Shown here: positions 17,264-26,689 of the stretch, piece after piece | How positions within the stretch are numbered: position 1 is the stretch's first letter | Layout of the letters: every line of letters starts with the position of its first letter | Assembly (NCBI GenBank): GCA_937139475.1 | Contig: CAKZQF010000042.1 | Coordinates: 1 to 64,000, forward strand | DNA length: 64,000 nucleotides | Direction of reading: 5' to 3' | Source of the DNA: an uncultured Gammaproteobacteria bacterium | GTDB taxonomy: Bacteria > Pseudomonadota > Gammaproteobacteria > Enterobacterales > Psychrobiaceae | Made by a program: the position numbers and the translations under genes | Notes under the pieces: generated by a model | Database searches by the model: none | Told to the model about the DNA's origin: nothing | The model's input: the letters and a program-made list of their open reading frames with translations, nothing else

Positions 17264-18538
17264 TTAATCCTTTGGCGTCAATTGATGCTTTTCAATTCGG
17301 CGATACAGTGCTTGACGGCTAAGCCCTAATTCATTGGCAGCACGTGAAATGACCCAATCATGCCGCTCAAGCACCTCTTTAAGTTGGCTTGCCTCATCTT
17401 GAACTGGAGCTGTTTGTGCTATGTCAGTGATAAAGTGTTCTGGTAACAGGGTATTATCACTACAAAATACCAAGGCTCTTTTGCACATATTTTCTAATTC
17501 GCGCACATTTCCCGGCCACGGGTGTTTTAACAACATCTGTTGCGCCGCCGCTGAAATTTGGTAATCGTTACCAATAAAATGGTTAGCCAAGGGTAAAATA
17601 TCGTCCACGCGCTTGGCTAAAGGCAATAGGGTCAGCTCGATCATGTTTAAGCGATAATAGAGATCTTCGCGAAACTCACCTTTGCTAATTGCGAGCTTTA
17701 GGTCGGCATTGGTCGCGCTTATTATCCGCACATCCACTTGTATGGTCTGGCTAGAGCCGACGCGCTCAAATTCGCCTGTTTGCAACACACGCAATAATTT
17801 CATTTGCCCAGCGAGGCTTAGGTTACCTATTTCATCCAAGAATATGGTGCCGCCGTTAGCTGTTTCAAAACGTCCTTGGCGCGCACTCGTCGCTCCGGTG
17901 AAAGCGCCTTTTTCAGCGCCAAACAGCTCAGCCTCCATCAGGTCACTTGGTAGCGCGCCCATGTTTACTTTTACAAAAGCTTGGTTTGCGCGATTTGATT
18001 GCTGGTGGATGTGATCTGCAAGTTTTTCTTTACCGCAGCCGTTAGCGCCAGTGATAAGCACACTGATATCGGAGCTTGCCACTTTTGTTGCCATTGCGAC
18101 CAGCTGATTCATTGCATTGCTTTTATAGATTAGCGTTGATTTAACGGTACTTTTTGGCGAAGCTGAGCTTTTTGTATAGCTGGCGATGGTTTCGAGCAAT
18201 TTGTTATCGTCCCACGGCTTGGGAAGGTAGTCGACTGCACCGGCCTTGACCAGTTCAACGGCTGTTTCTACCTGCCCCCAGGCGGTGATGATAATAACAG
18301 GCACCTTAGGCGCCAGCTGATGGATTTGGTAGAACAGTTCCTTTCCTTCAAGGCCAGATGTGGTGCCCTGGCTAAAATTCATATCTTGAATGATTAGATC
18401 AATTGCTTGGTGATTCAGCGCAAAAAGCGCATCTTTAACTGTTGCCGCACTAATCACATGGTAGTCATGCAGGCTTAGTAATAAATCCAGTGCATCTAAT
18501 ATATCTGGATTATCGTCTATAACTAAAACCCGCTTCAT
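17264..18538 (-). CDS. NtrC-family sigma-54-dependent response regulator
   Basis: The 424-residue protein has a receiver domain (about 1-120, phospho-acceptor in LIIQDMNFS, near D52), a sigma-54 AAA+ domain (about 140-375) with Walker A GANGCGKEK, the sigma-54 contact loop GAFTGA, and a Fis-type helix-turn-helix at the C terminus (ISRAANELGLSRQALYRRIEK). It activates promoters of the -24/-12 class. A well-matched promoter of that class and a cluster of TGTCCG half-sites lie before the transporter operon at 23167-23295, so autoregulation of the whole block is likely. It is encoded 22 bp after the second permease. Confidence 0.92.
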   Translation of the reverse strand: MKRVLVIDDNPDILDALDLLLSLHDYHVISAATVKDALFALNHQAIDLIIQDMNFSQGTTSGLEGKELFYQIHQLAPKVPVIIITAWGQVETAVELVKAGAVDYLPKPWDDNKLLETIASYTKSSASPKSTVKSTLIYKSNAMNQLVAMATKVASSDISVLITGANGCGKEKLADHIHQQSNRANQAFVKVNMGALPSDLMEAELFGAEKGAFTGATSARQGRFETANGGTIFLDEIGNLSLAGQMKLLRVLQTGEFERVGSSQTIQVDVRIISATNADLKLAISKGEFREDLYYRLNMIELTLLPLAKRVDDILPLANHFIGNDYQISAAAQQMLLKHPWPGNVRELENMCKRALVFCSDNTLLPEHFITDIAQTAPVQDEASQLKEVLERHDWVISRAANELGLSRQALYRRIEKHQLTPKD

Positions 18539-18559
18539 GATTCTGCCTTCTCTTGTTTA

Positions 18560-19798
18560 CTACAGTGTTCTGGTTGCTGTTAGTGGTGATATTTTTGTCG
18601 TTTTAAATGCTGGAAGCCAAGTTGCTAAGCTACCAGAAACAAAGATAATTAATACCGAAAGGCAATATAACAGGATGTCTGGTTTGTCGATAGTAATTAC
18701 CTGCGACAAGCCGATATTTAAACCAATCATTACGCCAATACCTAGAATACTGGCAAGTAAACTCATTAACCAATTTTCGCTAAATACATACAGCATAATA
18801 TCCTTTTTGCGAGCGCCGAGTGCGCGGCGAATACCAATGAACTTGCGCTGTTGGGTTACATGGAAATGGGCATGTGCAAAGCTGCTAATGATGGTGACAA
18901 CGATCATTAGTACCGATAACATAGCAAATAAGCTCGCAAGGCCGGTATCTTTACCGTAAAACTCAGTTAAGCGGTCTGGCATGGCCTCAACTTTCAAAAT
19001 ATCGCGCTCAGGCTGCACTGCTAGGATAGTGTCTTTGAGTTTTGCTGCGACTCTTTCAAGTTGCCCTGGCTCAACGCGTACAATGTAACGCTGAGTGTAA
19101 TCAGCCTGTGAGAACATAAAGTTGCCAAACAGTGCGTAGTACTTAGCGTCCTTAGGATGGTTTGGACTAACGGTAAAGTCTTTTGCAATGCCGACAATAC
19201 GACCATTGTTTGTTAACTCGCCAAGTGCTGGCTTGTCAGGGAAGACCGCTTTAGCTAAAGATTCTGTTACAACAATATTGCGTTCCGTCTTTTCGCTTTC
19301 ACCAGGGGTGTAATATGCCTGAGTAAAATCATCAGATTGATTAAGTGCGCGGCCCGCAATAATTTCTACGCCAAGGTTTTCCAATCCAATGTCACTTGAA
19401 TAGAACTGTGGTACATAATTGAGGTACTTCGGCAATACTTTATCTTCTGGGAAATCGGCAGGCTGCAAATTTCCGTTCCAACCACCGCGTTGAATCGGTA
19501 GCTGGTTGTAATGTGCTGCGCTAATCACACCGTCAATTTGGCTTATTTTAGCGATATCTTGCTGGGTGATTGAGCGAAAGTAATCAGTATCTCTAAATGC
19601 GCCAGACGTTGGTAATAGGTCAACGGCAATGAGTTGGTCAACATCAAATCCTAATGGCCTTTCGAGTTTTTCAACCGCAGATAACGTTAAAATAACGGTA
19701 TTTACCATCAATCCAATGGTAAGGCTAAGTTGTAACAACAAGAGAGTTGTTGCAAACTTTCTCAGGCGAAGAGATTTTATTAATGCTTTGATATTCAT
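18560..19798 (-). CDS. MacB/FtsX-type ABC permease, second subunit
   Basis: A 412-residue inner-membrane permease with the MacB layout: one N-terminal helix (about 15-37), a large periplasmic core domain (about 40-280), and three C-terminal helices in the FtsX domain (about 285-410; the loop RKFIGIRRALGARKKDIM is typical). In MacB-like systems this part couples ATP hydrolysis to movement of the periplasmic adaptor instead of carrying the substrate across the inner membrane. It pairs with the permease at 19808-21094 to form a heterodimer. Confidence 0.85.
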   Translation of the reverse strand: MNIKALIKSLRLRKFATTLLLLQLSLTIGLMVNTVILTLSAVEKLERPLGFDVDQLIAVDLLPTSGAFRDTDYFRSITQQDIAKISQIDGVISAAHYNQLPIQRGGWNGNLQPADFPEDKVLPKYLNYVPQFYSSDIGLENLGVEIIAGRALNQSDDFTQAYYTPGESEKTERNIVVTESLAKAVFPDKPALGELTNNGRIVGIAKDFTVSPNHPKDAKYYALFGNFMFSQADYTQRYIVRVEPGQLERVAAKLKDTILAVQPERDILKVEAMPDRLTEFYGKDTGLASLFAMLSVLMIVVTIISSFAHAHFHVTQQRKFIGIRRALGARKKDIMLYVFSENWLMSLLASILGIGVMIGLNIGLSQVITIDKPDILLYCLSVLIIFVSGSLATWLPAFKTTKISPLTATRTL

Positions 19799-19807
19799 GA
19801 GTTAGCC

Positions 19808-21094
19808 TTATTTTAAAACGGTTGATAATGATTGGCGGCATGAACTTAGCAATGGGTAGACCATGCTAAGAAACGATGAGATAAGCGCGATACTAATGGC
19901 GATAACAATCAAACCAATATCAATATCACTGGTATTTTCAAGCGCTGGGAACAGGCTTATCGAAAGTTGTAAAAAGACCCACGAAAATACTAATGCTAAC
20001 ACAGCACACATTGCGCCAATGAGGGTACTCTCCACCAAGCCTTGATAAAACAAATCCTTGACTCTGGCACCAACGGCACGGCGCAAACCACTTTCAAAGC
20101 GGGCGCTATGGTAGCGGGCAAGCAGTAAGCTGCTAGCATTAAAGATACACACGGCAAGAAATAGTGATGAAGCAAGGCCGAAAGCTAGCATTTGTTCATC
20201 AACCACCTTATTAAACTCAAGCCATTGGTTTACATCAAGTAAGCGATTATCGTTGGCACGTAAATACTCTCCTGCCTCTTTGCGTAGGTCTGAGTAATTA
20301 TCTAAATAGTTCTGCATTTCCATTTTTTGCTCTGGCGTATCGAGCTGAGTAAATGCTTGGAGGAAGAAAGCGTTTTTACCGCGGCTATCAGATACTGTTT
20401 TGATTAACTCAGTTGACATATTTTGAACTCTGACGCTCCACTCATTGTCCATCGCCGTTTCCAATGGTGCAAAAATATCATCAGTGGGAGTAAAGGGCTC
20501 TCGGGCTGCTTGGTAAAATTTGGGTTTTAGTTGCCAAGGCGCCAGTACGCCGACAATTTCAAGGGGCTTACCATCAACGTCGATGTGTTTGCCAACGCTA
20601 TTAATACCATTAAATAACTGCTTATTTAGGCTGTCGCTAATCACAACTTGTTGAGCGCGGTCATTTTGCCATGCACCACCAAAAGCGAATGGGGCATCGG
20701 TTAGTGGAAAGAAACCCGGCGTAGTAGCGCGAACGATGGCTTGCACGCGGCTCAGGCTTTTAGAATCCACCGCTCGGGTATAAACCTGAGATTGATAATG
20801 CACCATGGTGTGCGTAGCAATCTCATTGTTAAGTAAATGCATTGCATCATCATAACGCATGATATGGAGTAACTTGGCGTTCGGGTTATCGTTGGTCCAG
20901 ATATTTAAGCTTACGTTAAATACCTTGTCACTTTTGTGCGGCAGTGGATCATTGGCCATCGATTTTATGATCGCTATATTGGCAACAAAGACGCCAACTC
21001 CGACCGCTAGGCTGGCGATCATTAGTGAGAAGAACAAGCGATGCTTAGTGAGGTTTCGCAAGCTTAGTTTGAGATAATAGTTAAACATTTCCAT
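19808..21094 (-). CDS. MacB/FtsX-type ABC permease, first subunit
   Basis: The 428-residue protein has the same arrangement as its neighbour: an N-terminal helix (about 20-42), a periplasmic MacB core domain, and three C-terminal helices with the coupling loop FESGLRRAVGARVKDLF. The two permeases are clearly diverged paralogues. It lies 9 bp after the ATPase gene and 9 bp before the second permease gene, in one operon. Confidence 0.85.
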   Translation of the reverse strand: MEMFNYYLKLSLRNLTKHRLFFSLMIASLAVGVGVFVANIAIIKSMANDPLPHKSDKVFNVSLNIWTNDNPNAKLLHIMRYDDAMHLLNNEIATHTMVHYQSQVYTRAVDSKSLSRVQAIVRATTPGFFPLTDAPFAFGGAWQNDRAQQVVISDSLNKQLFNGINSVGKHIDVDGKPLEIVGVLAPWQLKPKFYQAAREPFTPTDDIFAPLETAMDNEWSVRVQNMSTELIKTVSDSRGKNAFFLQAFTQLDTPEQKMEMQNYLDNYSDLRKEAGEYLRANDNRLLDVNQWLEFNKVVDEQMLAFGLASSLFLAVCIFNASSLLLARYHSARFESGLRRAVGARVKDLFYQGLVESTLIGAMCAVLALVFSWVFLQLSISLFPALENTSDIDIGLIVIAISIALISSFLSMVYPLLSSCRQSLSTVLK

Positions 21095-21103
21095 GATGCT
21101 TCC

Positions 21104-21811
21104 TTATGCGCTTACTTCGATGGCTTCATTGGTCGGAGCATAAATACTATGATCGGTAATTTGACCGTCAATCACCTGCACGTTTCGGCTAATTGAGCGT
21201 GCTTGGTCCGGATCATGCGTTACCATAATGATGGTGCTGCCTTGTTCATTTAACTTATGTAATAGCTCCATCACTTGGCGGGCCATCAGTGAGTCAAGGT
21301 TACCGGTTGGCTCATCGGCCAGAAGGATTTTGGGCTCACCAGCTAGCGCTCGGGCAATAGCAACGCGCTGTTGCTGACCACCAGAAAGTTGACTCGGTAG
21401 GTAGTCGGCGCGGCTTGCTAAACCTACTTGCTCTAGAGCATGAGTAATACGACGTTTACGCTCTTTAGCATCGAATCCGCGATAGCGTAGTGGCATATCA
21501 ATATTGTCGAAAAGGTTAAAGTCGGGAATGAGATTATAGTTTTGGAAAATAAAGCCAATTTTTTCGTTACGTAATTTTGATAATTGATCATCATTGAGTC
21601 CTTGAATATTTACGCCATCGAGTTCGTAACTGCCTTGGTCAAAGCCATCTAGCAGTCCTGCTACATTTAAGAAAGTTGATTTTCCTGAGCCCGATGGCCC
21701 AGTGACAGCAACAAACTCTCCAGCTTTAACTTCCAGTGAAAAATCACGTAGGGCATGGGTTTGTATTGTGTCGCTGCGATAAATTCGGCTAATGTTGTTC
21801 ATTTTTAACAT
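21104..21811 (-). CDS. ABC transporter ATPase (MacB/LolD class)
   Basis: A 235-residue cytoplasmic ATPase with Walker A GPSGSGKST (about 39-47), Q-loop FIFQNYNLIP, signature LSGGQQQR, Walker B ILLADEPTGNLD and the switch His in VTHD. The class serves FtsX-type permeases. Together with two permeases and an HlyD-type adaptor it forms a MacAB-like tripartite exporter; in contrast to MacB, ATPase and permease are separate polypeptides. An outer-membrane TolC-like partner is not encoded here. Confidence 0.93.
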   Translation of the reverse strand: MLKMNNISRIYRSDTIQTHALRDFSLEVKAGEFVAVTGPSGSGKSTFLNVAGLLDGFDQGSYELDGVNIQGLNDDQLSKLRNEKIGFIFQNYNLIPDFNLFDNIDMPLRYRGFDAKERKRRITHALEQVGLASRADYLPSQLSGGQQQRVAIARALAGEPKILLADEPTGNLDSLMARQVMELLHKLNEQGSTIIMVTHDPDQARSISRNVQVIDGQITDHSIYAPTNEAIEVSA

Positions 21812-21861
21812 GGTGTAATTCCTAAATTTTTAATTCGTTATTTGTTTTTATAAGGTGTTCT

Positions 21862-23130
21862 TTATTGCGTAATTCTAATTTGTTGGTTTGCTTCAAAATC
21901 TGTGTAATCTGAAATAATGATGTCATCACCAGCATTAAGTCCTGAGGTAATCTCCACAAACTCGACACTTTGTGAGCCAATGCTAATTGGTTGCATTGTT
22001 GCGCTGTCCGAGTTGATAACAAAGGCGGCTTTGCCAGCGGTTGATTTCAAAAAGTCGCCGCGCTTTACCATTAATACGTTGTCTTTCTTTTCAAATTCGA
22101 TACGTGCATTAAGTCGCTGGTTTTGACGTAATTTGATATCATTATTTACATCGACACTAACTCGTACCATGACTTGACTCCCTTTGACCTCTGGTGAAAT
22201 GGAGCTCACTTGACCTGTTAATGTGTTGCCCGCTATTTTTAAGCTAACTTGAAGACCTAAGCCTAAATCGTCTGCATAAAATTCTGGAACGTTTAATTCT
22301 GCTTCATATTGGCTCAAATCGACAATGGTCATAATGGCTTGGCTAGTGGCTACACGCTCTTTTTGTTGTACTAACCAGTTACCAACAATACCTGCAACAG
22401 GTGCGCGTATAGCTAGCTCGCCTTGGCGACGGGTTAATTCATCCACTACAAGTTGTTGGCTCTTTACTGAAAACTGACGGGTTTGATTCTCAAAACTAAG
22501 GCGTTTTTTGGCAAGTTCAACGCGTTTTTTTGCATGCTTGTAAAATAGTTCTGCTTCGAGTTTCGCATCCTTGGTAGTAACAAAATCTAACTGGCTAATT
22601 ACCTGTTTTTCGAAGGATACTTGTGCTCGTTCGAGTTCTCGTGTACTGGCATTTAAACGAACTTGGGCGGTGTCTAAACTGCGCTCTAAATCAAGTTGTG
22701 CTTCGCTATCGATTAACTCGCCACGACTGGCTTCAATTTTTAAACGGGCAAGTTTTGAGCGTTCCTGAGCGATGGTTGCTGTTAATTCGGGGCTAGCTAG
22801 TGTTGCCACAATATCATTTTCGCTGACCTTATCACCTGGCTTAGCTGTTAGTGTTATTTGCCCACTCTCAGTGCTATAAAGTGTCGGCGCGTTGGCTGCT
22901 ACCAACTTTCCTGACACGGCGATATCACGCACTAACGTTCCCTTGAATACTTTGCTACTCATCATTGAGCTACCTTCGTACGAAGGAACACCGCCTGCCC
23001 ACTGGCTTAAGGTTGGTAAACTAAACCACCCTAATAAAGCACAAGCCAATACGGTAATAGCCACCTTATGTTTGGATTTCTTAGTCGAACTCTGAATCAC
23101 TTGGTCTTGTCCGCTTGGTTCGTTAATCAT
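21862..23130 (-). CDS. HlyD/MacA-type periplasmic adaptor
   Basis: A 422-residue adaptor with one N-terminal membrane helix (about 25-45), a lipoyl/barrel-sandwich domain split by a long coiled-coil hairpin (about 105-215) and a beta-barrel domain (AELNVPEFYADDLGLG onward). It would join the ABC permeases to an outer-membrane channel. The frame opens at GTG 23139; ATG 23130, in frame three codons later, is chosen. It is the first gene of the operon, about 27 nt after the start point predicted for the sigma-54 promoter at 23167-23184. Confidence 0.87.
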   Translation of the reverse strand: MINEPSGQDQVIQSSTKKSKHKVAITVLACALLGWFSLPTLSQWAGGVPSYEGSSMMSSKVFKGTLVRDIAVSGKLVAANAPTLYSTESGQITLTAKPGDKVSENDIVATLASPELTATIAQERSKLARLKIEASRGELIDSEAQLDLERSLDTAQVRLNASTRELERAQVSFEKQVISQLDFVTTKDAKLEAELFYKHAKKRVELAKKRLSFENQTRQFSVKSQQLVVDELTRRQGELAIRAPVAGIVGNWLVQQKERVATSQAIMTIVDLSQYEAELNVPEFYADDLGLGLQVSLKIAGNTLTGQVSSISPEVKGSQVMVRVSVDVNNDIKLRQNQRLNARIEFEKKDNVLMVKRGDFLKSTAGKAAFVINSDSATMQPISIGSQSVEFVEITSGLNAGDDIIISDYTDFEANQQIRITQ

Positions 23131-23166
23131 TGTTTTCACTTAAATTTAGTTATCTTATACTCGTAG

Positions 23167-23184
23167 TTGCAGCTAGCGTGCCAA
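23167..23184 (-). promoter_or_regulatory. Sigma-54 (-24/-12) promoter of the efflux operon
   Basis: On the minus strand the sequence reads TTGGCACGCTAGCTGCAA. The GG (23182-23181) and GC (23170-23169) are separated by exactly 10 bp, and TGGCAC and TGCA match the consensus. The expected start point is near 23157, upstream of the adaptor ATG at 23130. The operon encodes an NtrC-type activator. Confidence 0.8.
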
Positions 23185-23244
23185 AAAATGAATGTTTTTA
23201 AGTTATTGATTTTTATGGTGTGTTTGTTTCCGGTGGAATGAAGG

Positions 23245-23295
23245 AGTGTCCGATCGGACACTGTGGTTGTCCGCTGGTGTCCGAGTGTACGGACA
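23245..23295. promoter_or_regulatory. Enhancer-like array of five TGTCCG half-sites
   Basis: TGTCCG occurs at 23247-23252, 23268-23273 and 23278-23283, and its complement CGGACA at 23255-23260 and 23290-23295. The first pair forms a perfect 18-bp palindrome, AGTGTCCGATCGGACACT (23245-23262). The array lies about 90-140 bp upstream of the predicted sigma-54 start point, where NtrC-type activators bind. Confidence 0.7.
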
Positions 23296-23334
23296 GGGTC
23301 AGCGATGATAGTGTGATTAAGTCTGTGGCAATTA

Positions 23335-24627
23335 TTAGTCGGTAAAGCGTGCTAACGTCACCACGAACCTAGCACCGCCTAAGTGGCTAGATTGCTCTAT
23401 CGTGACGCTACCTTGATGCCAATCGACTATTCGTTTAACGATAGCGAGTCCTATGCCGTGCCCTTTAACAGTGTTGTGGGCGTTGGCACGAACGAAAGGT
23501 TGGAAGATTTTCTGATATTGGTCCGTTGGGATACCAGCCCCATCATCTTCAACAACAATTTTTATTGCGTGGTCTGTGGTCGAGGTCAGCGATACATTGA
23601 CTTGTTTTTCACCATAGTTAATTGCGTTTTGTAATAGGTTGTTTATGACCATGGATAAGTAGGCTTCATCACCAATGACGGTATGGTTTAATGAGGTGAT
23701 TTCAAAGTTTATTGAGACACTAGCATCATTTTTTGCATTGATGCTGTCTTGAATCAGTTTCGCTAAATCAACTGGCAGGCGTTTAAGCTCTAGCATTTTT
23801 TGGTCAAGCCTAGCGTATCTCAATAGCGTATCTACTAATGCGGTCATTTCATCGACATTATCGCCGATTTTCTGCTGATAACGTTGACGTAGCTGCGGAT
23901 CATCTTCTTCTTGTAAGGTATCGATGCCAAATCGGATCCTCGCAAGTGGTGTTCTTAAGTCATGGGAAACTGCACTACTTAATAACTTCACATCACTTAC
24001 CAAGTTTTCAATGCGCTGGGCCATGCGGTTAAACTCAATTTCAATACTGTTGATGTAAGAGAGTGAATTGAGTTTAACCCGTTGTTGAAGATTACCCTCG
24101 CCAAAAGTAATGGCCGTTTGTCGTAATGCAGCAAGACGACGTACTAATGGGTAGGTCCAAAGGGCAAAGACAATTAATAACGCCGCATAAAATAACAAGG
24201 TAAATATATAGTTTTTGCTTTCTTTAGATGGATCAATGAGCAGCAATGGCGATTTTAGCATTAGTAGCTGATTACTCTCGGGTAGAAAATAATACAGTGC
24301 TAAACTGACACTACTTTCAAGCAATAAGGGGGTACCTTGCTTGACCTGGGTTAACAATTGAACGGGCAGGGGCTGCGCTTTGATATTAATGATATCAAGT
24401 GAATATGAACTATTAGGCCATTGCTCAATGAAATGCAGTTGTTGCTCAATCGATAATGTATTTAAGGTGCTGGCCAAGTCACTGCCAAGCTGTTCAAGTA
24501 CGGCAACGGCATTGACATCTTTTTGCTCGCCCGCATTATATTGTTTTACTAATGAATCAAATAGCCAGCCCAGTCCGACAGTAGCGATGAGCACCATGAT
24601 TAATAACGAAGTCGTTAATAAACGCAT
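23335..24627 (-). CDS. RstB/EnvZ-like sensor histidine kinase
   Basis: A 430-residue membrane kinase with two transmembrane helices (about 5-25 and 143-165) around a periplasmic sensor region of some 115 residues, a HAMP linker, a HisKA domain with the His in SSAVSHDLRTPLARIR and an HATPase domain (NLLQNAINYGE; GHGIGLAIVKRI). It is encoded 4 bp after its response regulator. The layout and the neighbouring mipA and DUF3019 genes resemble a conserved Alteromonadales block; the stimulus is probably an envelope condition, by inference. Confidence 0.87.
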   Translation of the reverse strand: MRLLTTSLLIMVLIATVGLGWLFDSLVKQYNAGEQKDVNAVAVLEQLGSDLASTLNTLSIEQQLHFIEQWPNSSYSLDIINIKAQPLPVQLLTQVKQGTPLLLESSVSLALYYFLPESNQLLMLKSPLLLIDPSKESKNYIFTLLFYAALLIVFALWTYPLVRRLAALRQTAITFGEGNLQQRVKLNSLSYINSIEIEFNRMAQRIENLVSDVKLLSSAVSHDLRTPLARIRFGIDTLQEEDDPQLRQRYQQKIGDNVDEMTALVDTLLRYARLDQKMLELKRLPVDLAKLIQDSINAKNDASVSINFEITSLNHTVIGDEAYLSMVINNLLQNAINYGEKQVNVSLTSTTDHAIKIVVEDDGAGIPTDQYQKIFQPFVRANAHNTVKGHGIGLAIVKRIVDWHQGSVTIEQSSHLGGARFVVTLARFTD

Positions 24628-24631
24628 TACG

Positions 24632-25345
24632 CTAGCTCCAACAGTCGCTAGCGAAGAGGTACCCTTTGCCCCACACTGTCTTTATTCGAAAGGGATTTGC
24701 TGAGTCATCGCCAAGTTTTTTACGTAAACGAGAAATTCTTAAGTCGATTGAACGGTCAAAACCGTCATAGTCAAAGCCTCTTATTTGATGTACCAACTCT
24801 TCTCTTGTTACTAGTTCACCCGCTTGGCTTGCCAGTAGCCATAGCACCTCAAATTCATTAGAAGATATATTAACTGTTGCCTCATTGAGCGTGACACGCA
24901 TTGCTTGCTTATCGATAATTAAATTGTCAAAGGCTAAATATTGCGGCGCCCCCTCTTTGGCTTGACCGTTATTTGTTTGTCGGTCAAGAAATTTACGGAT
25001 TCTGGTAAGCAACGCGCGAGCTCGTATTGGTTTGGTGAGATAGTCATCTGCCCCAACCTCCAGGCCAACCACTTCATCAATCTCCTCATCACGCGCGGTA
25101 ACCATGATAATTGCATTGCTGAACTCTGGGCGCACGGCCTTACATACATCAAAACCGTCTAAGCCAGGCAACATGCCATCGAGAATAACGATATCTGGGT
25201 TATGACTCTCTATAAGCCTCACTGCCTCATCACCCCGATGGCAAAGGGTACACTCAAATCCTTTGCTGTTAAGGTAATCTTGCATCCACTCTGCTAGTTC
25301 AAGGTCGTCTTCGACAAGCAGAATATGAGGCTTAATTAATGTCAT
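24632..25345 (-). CDS. OmpR/RstA-family response regulator
   Basis: The 237-residue protein has a receiver domain (about 5-120; acidic pair in LLVEDDLEL, phospho-acceptor in VILDGMLPG near D56, Lys in DDYLTKPI) and a C-terminal winged helix (about 140-235; SSNEFEVLWLLASQAGELVTRE). It is the third gene of the mipA-DUF3019-regulator-kinase operon. Proteins of this family bind tandem repeats spaced 10-11 bp, and three such 10-bp repeats lie in the promoter of that operon (26694-26723), so autoregulation is likely. Confidence 0.9.
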   Translation of the reverse strand: MTLIKPHILLVEDDLELAEWMQDYLNSKGFECTLCHRGDEAVRLIESHNPDIVILDGMLPGLDGFDVCKAVRPEFSNAIIMVTARDEEIDEVVGLEVGADDYLTKPIRARALLTRIRKFLDRQTNNGQAKEGAPQYLAFDNLIIDKQAMRVTLNEATVNISSNEFEVLWLLASQAGELVTREELVHQIRGFDYDGFDRSIDLRISRLRKKLGDDSANPFRIKTVWGKGYLFASDCWS

Positions 25346-25362
25346 TTGTGATCCCTTCAGTG

Positions 25363-25770
25363 TTAGAACATTCGCCAGCTAACGTTTTTGCGTGATTTTT
25401 TATCATAAACCCACGCCATTGCCAACGATCCCTTAGCCAATATTGTTTCCGAATGTTTTGCCTGCAGGGTAAAGGTGATATTTTCTTTCGATGTCATTTC
25501 CTGACTAAGCTTGGCGCTTTGTGTTTGTTGCCAGCATTGCAAAGGTTTTGATGTCGTAGAGGCATGAAGACAATAATCCCCAATTTTGCTCGCTTGCCAT
25601 TTGATTATGACATCAACATAGCATGTTTGGCCTTGGCGCATTGCCACACATTGCGAAGGTGACACCTCCAATTGATTTGCGGGTTGGTTTGCATGTGTTG
25701 TCATTGGGCTCACGAATGCCATAAATGCTAACCCTGCTAGCACGTTGCTTTTATAGAATGAATTGCTCAT
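25363..25770 (-). CDS. DUF3019 periplasmic protein
   Basis: A 135-residue protein with a signal peptide (cleavage near THA, about residue 27). It has four Cys (in SQCVAMRQGQTCYVD and the GDYC and LQCW motifs), probably two disulphides, and an immunoglobulin-like run of beta strands. It matches DUF3019, a family of unknown function found mainly in Alteromonadales next to response-regulator genes. It lies between mipA and the regulator gene with gaps of 12 and 17 bp. A role as a periplasmic accessory or sensor partner is a guess from context. Confidence 0.75.
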   Translation of the reverse strand: MSNSFYKSNVLAGLAFMAFVSPMTTHANQPANQLEVSPSQCVAMRQGQTCYVDVIIKWQASKIGDYCLHASTTSKPLQCWQQTQSAKLSQEMTSKENITFTLQAKHSETILAKGSLAMAWVYDKKSRKNVSWRMF

Positions 25771-25782
25771 CGTTATGCTCCT

Positions 25783-26622
25783 TTAAAACACATAACTGAC
25801 GAGTAAGCCAAATTCAGTTTTCTTATCACTGCGGCCATCTATGGTGCTAAGCAGCGTCATAATAGGACTTTTATCAACGCCACCAGAATAATCTGTGTAT
25901 TTTAAATAACTCTCAAACACAACGTGTTGACTGATTGGATAGCTTAAGGAGACTTGTGCAGTGGCATCGACCCCCGCGCTAGGGTCATATGCCCCCAAAT
26001 GCTCGGTGGCTTGTTCGTTAGAGATGGCATAATAATAATCCATGATTTCTTCGCTGCGATACTCTAAGCCTAGACTGGCATGAAACTCCCAGTTCTTTAG
26101 CTGCCACGACTGACCGAGCCATGCCGAGGCGTAAATGCCATCATCATAACTACTGTTAAACGAGTATGGGGCAACAAGGAATTGCAAAGTGGTTTGATCA
26201 TAAAAGCCAGTAGCTCGCAGAGCAAGCATGTCGGTGTTCTCATAATCTTGAACGATGGTCTTATCCCCGTCGCCAATGACCAGATTAACGTCACCGTGGG
26301 CTTGAACTGTATTAATATCGAAATTCCAATGGTCGGTATTATAAAAGTTATAACCGACGCTTAAGCCTTCATTGCGCTCATTGGCACCGAAAAATGCTTC
26401 AACAAATAGCCCGTTCCACTGATAACGCCCATTAACAAATAACGAGCTTCCCTTGACTTCACTTTGGTAAGGACTTGTTTCGTGCTTGTAGCCATAGCCA
26501 ATTTTTAGAAAACCGCCATCGTTATTTTCATTCGCTGTTTCTTGTGCAAAGGTTAAAGAAGGGGTGGCTAAAGTTAAACCTAACAGCGTATTGATGGATA
26601 GGCGCTTGATTGAATTTTTCAT
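25783..26622 (-). CDS. MipA/OmpV-family outer-membrane protein
   Basis: A 279-residue beta-barrel protein with a signal peptide (cleavage near TFA, about residue 26), repeated amphipathic strands and a C-terminal Phe (GLLVSYVF), as needed for outer-membrane insertion. It belongs to the MipA/OmpV family; MipA itself is a scaffold for murein synthesis enzymes, while others are general porin-like proteins. ATG 26622 is preferred to the upstream start at 26691, since a normal signal peptide begins there. It is the first gene of the operon with DUF3019 and the RstA/RstB-like pair. Confidence 0.75.
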   Translation of the reverse strand: MKNSIKRLSINTLLGLTLATPSLTFAQETANENNDGGFLKIGYGYKHETSPYQSEVKGSSLFVNGRYQWNGLFVEAFFGANERNEGLSVGYNFYNTDHWNFDINTVQAHGDVNLVIGDGDKTIVQDYENTDMLALRATGFYDQTTLQFLVAPYSFNSSYDDGIYASAWLGQSWQLKNWEFHASLGLEYRSEEIMDYYYAISNEQATEHLGAYDPSAGVDATAQVSLSYPISQHVVFESYLKYTDYSGGVDKSPIMTLLSTIDGRSDKKTEFGLLVSYVF

Positions 26623-26689
26623 ATTTTGTCTTGTTGTTATTTGATGGTGTAGCCATCTTAGCGAAGGGGTAGGATAAAAGACGTACCAC

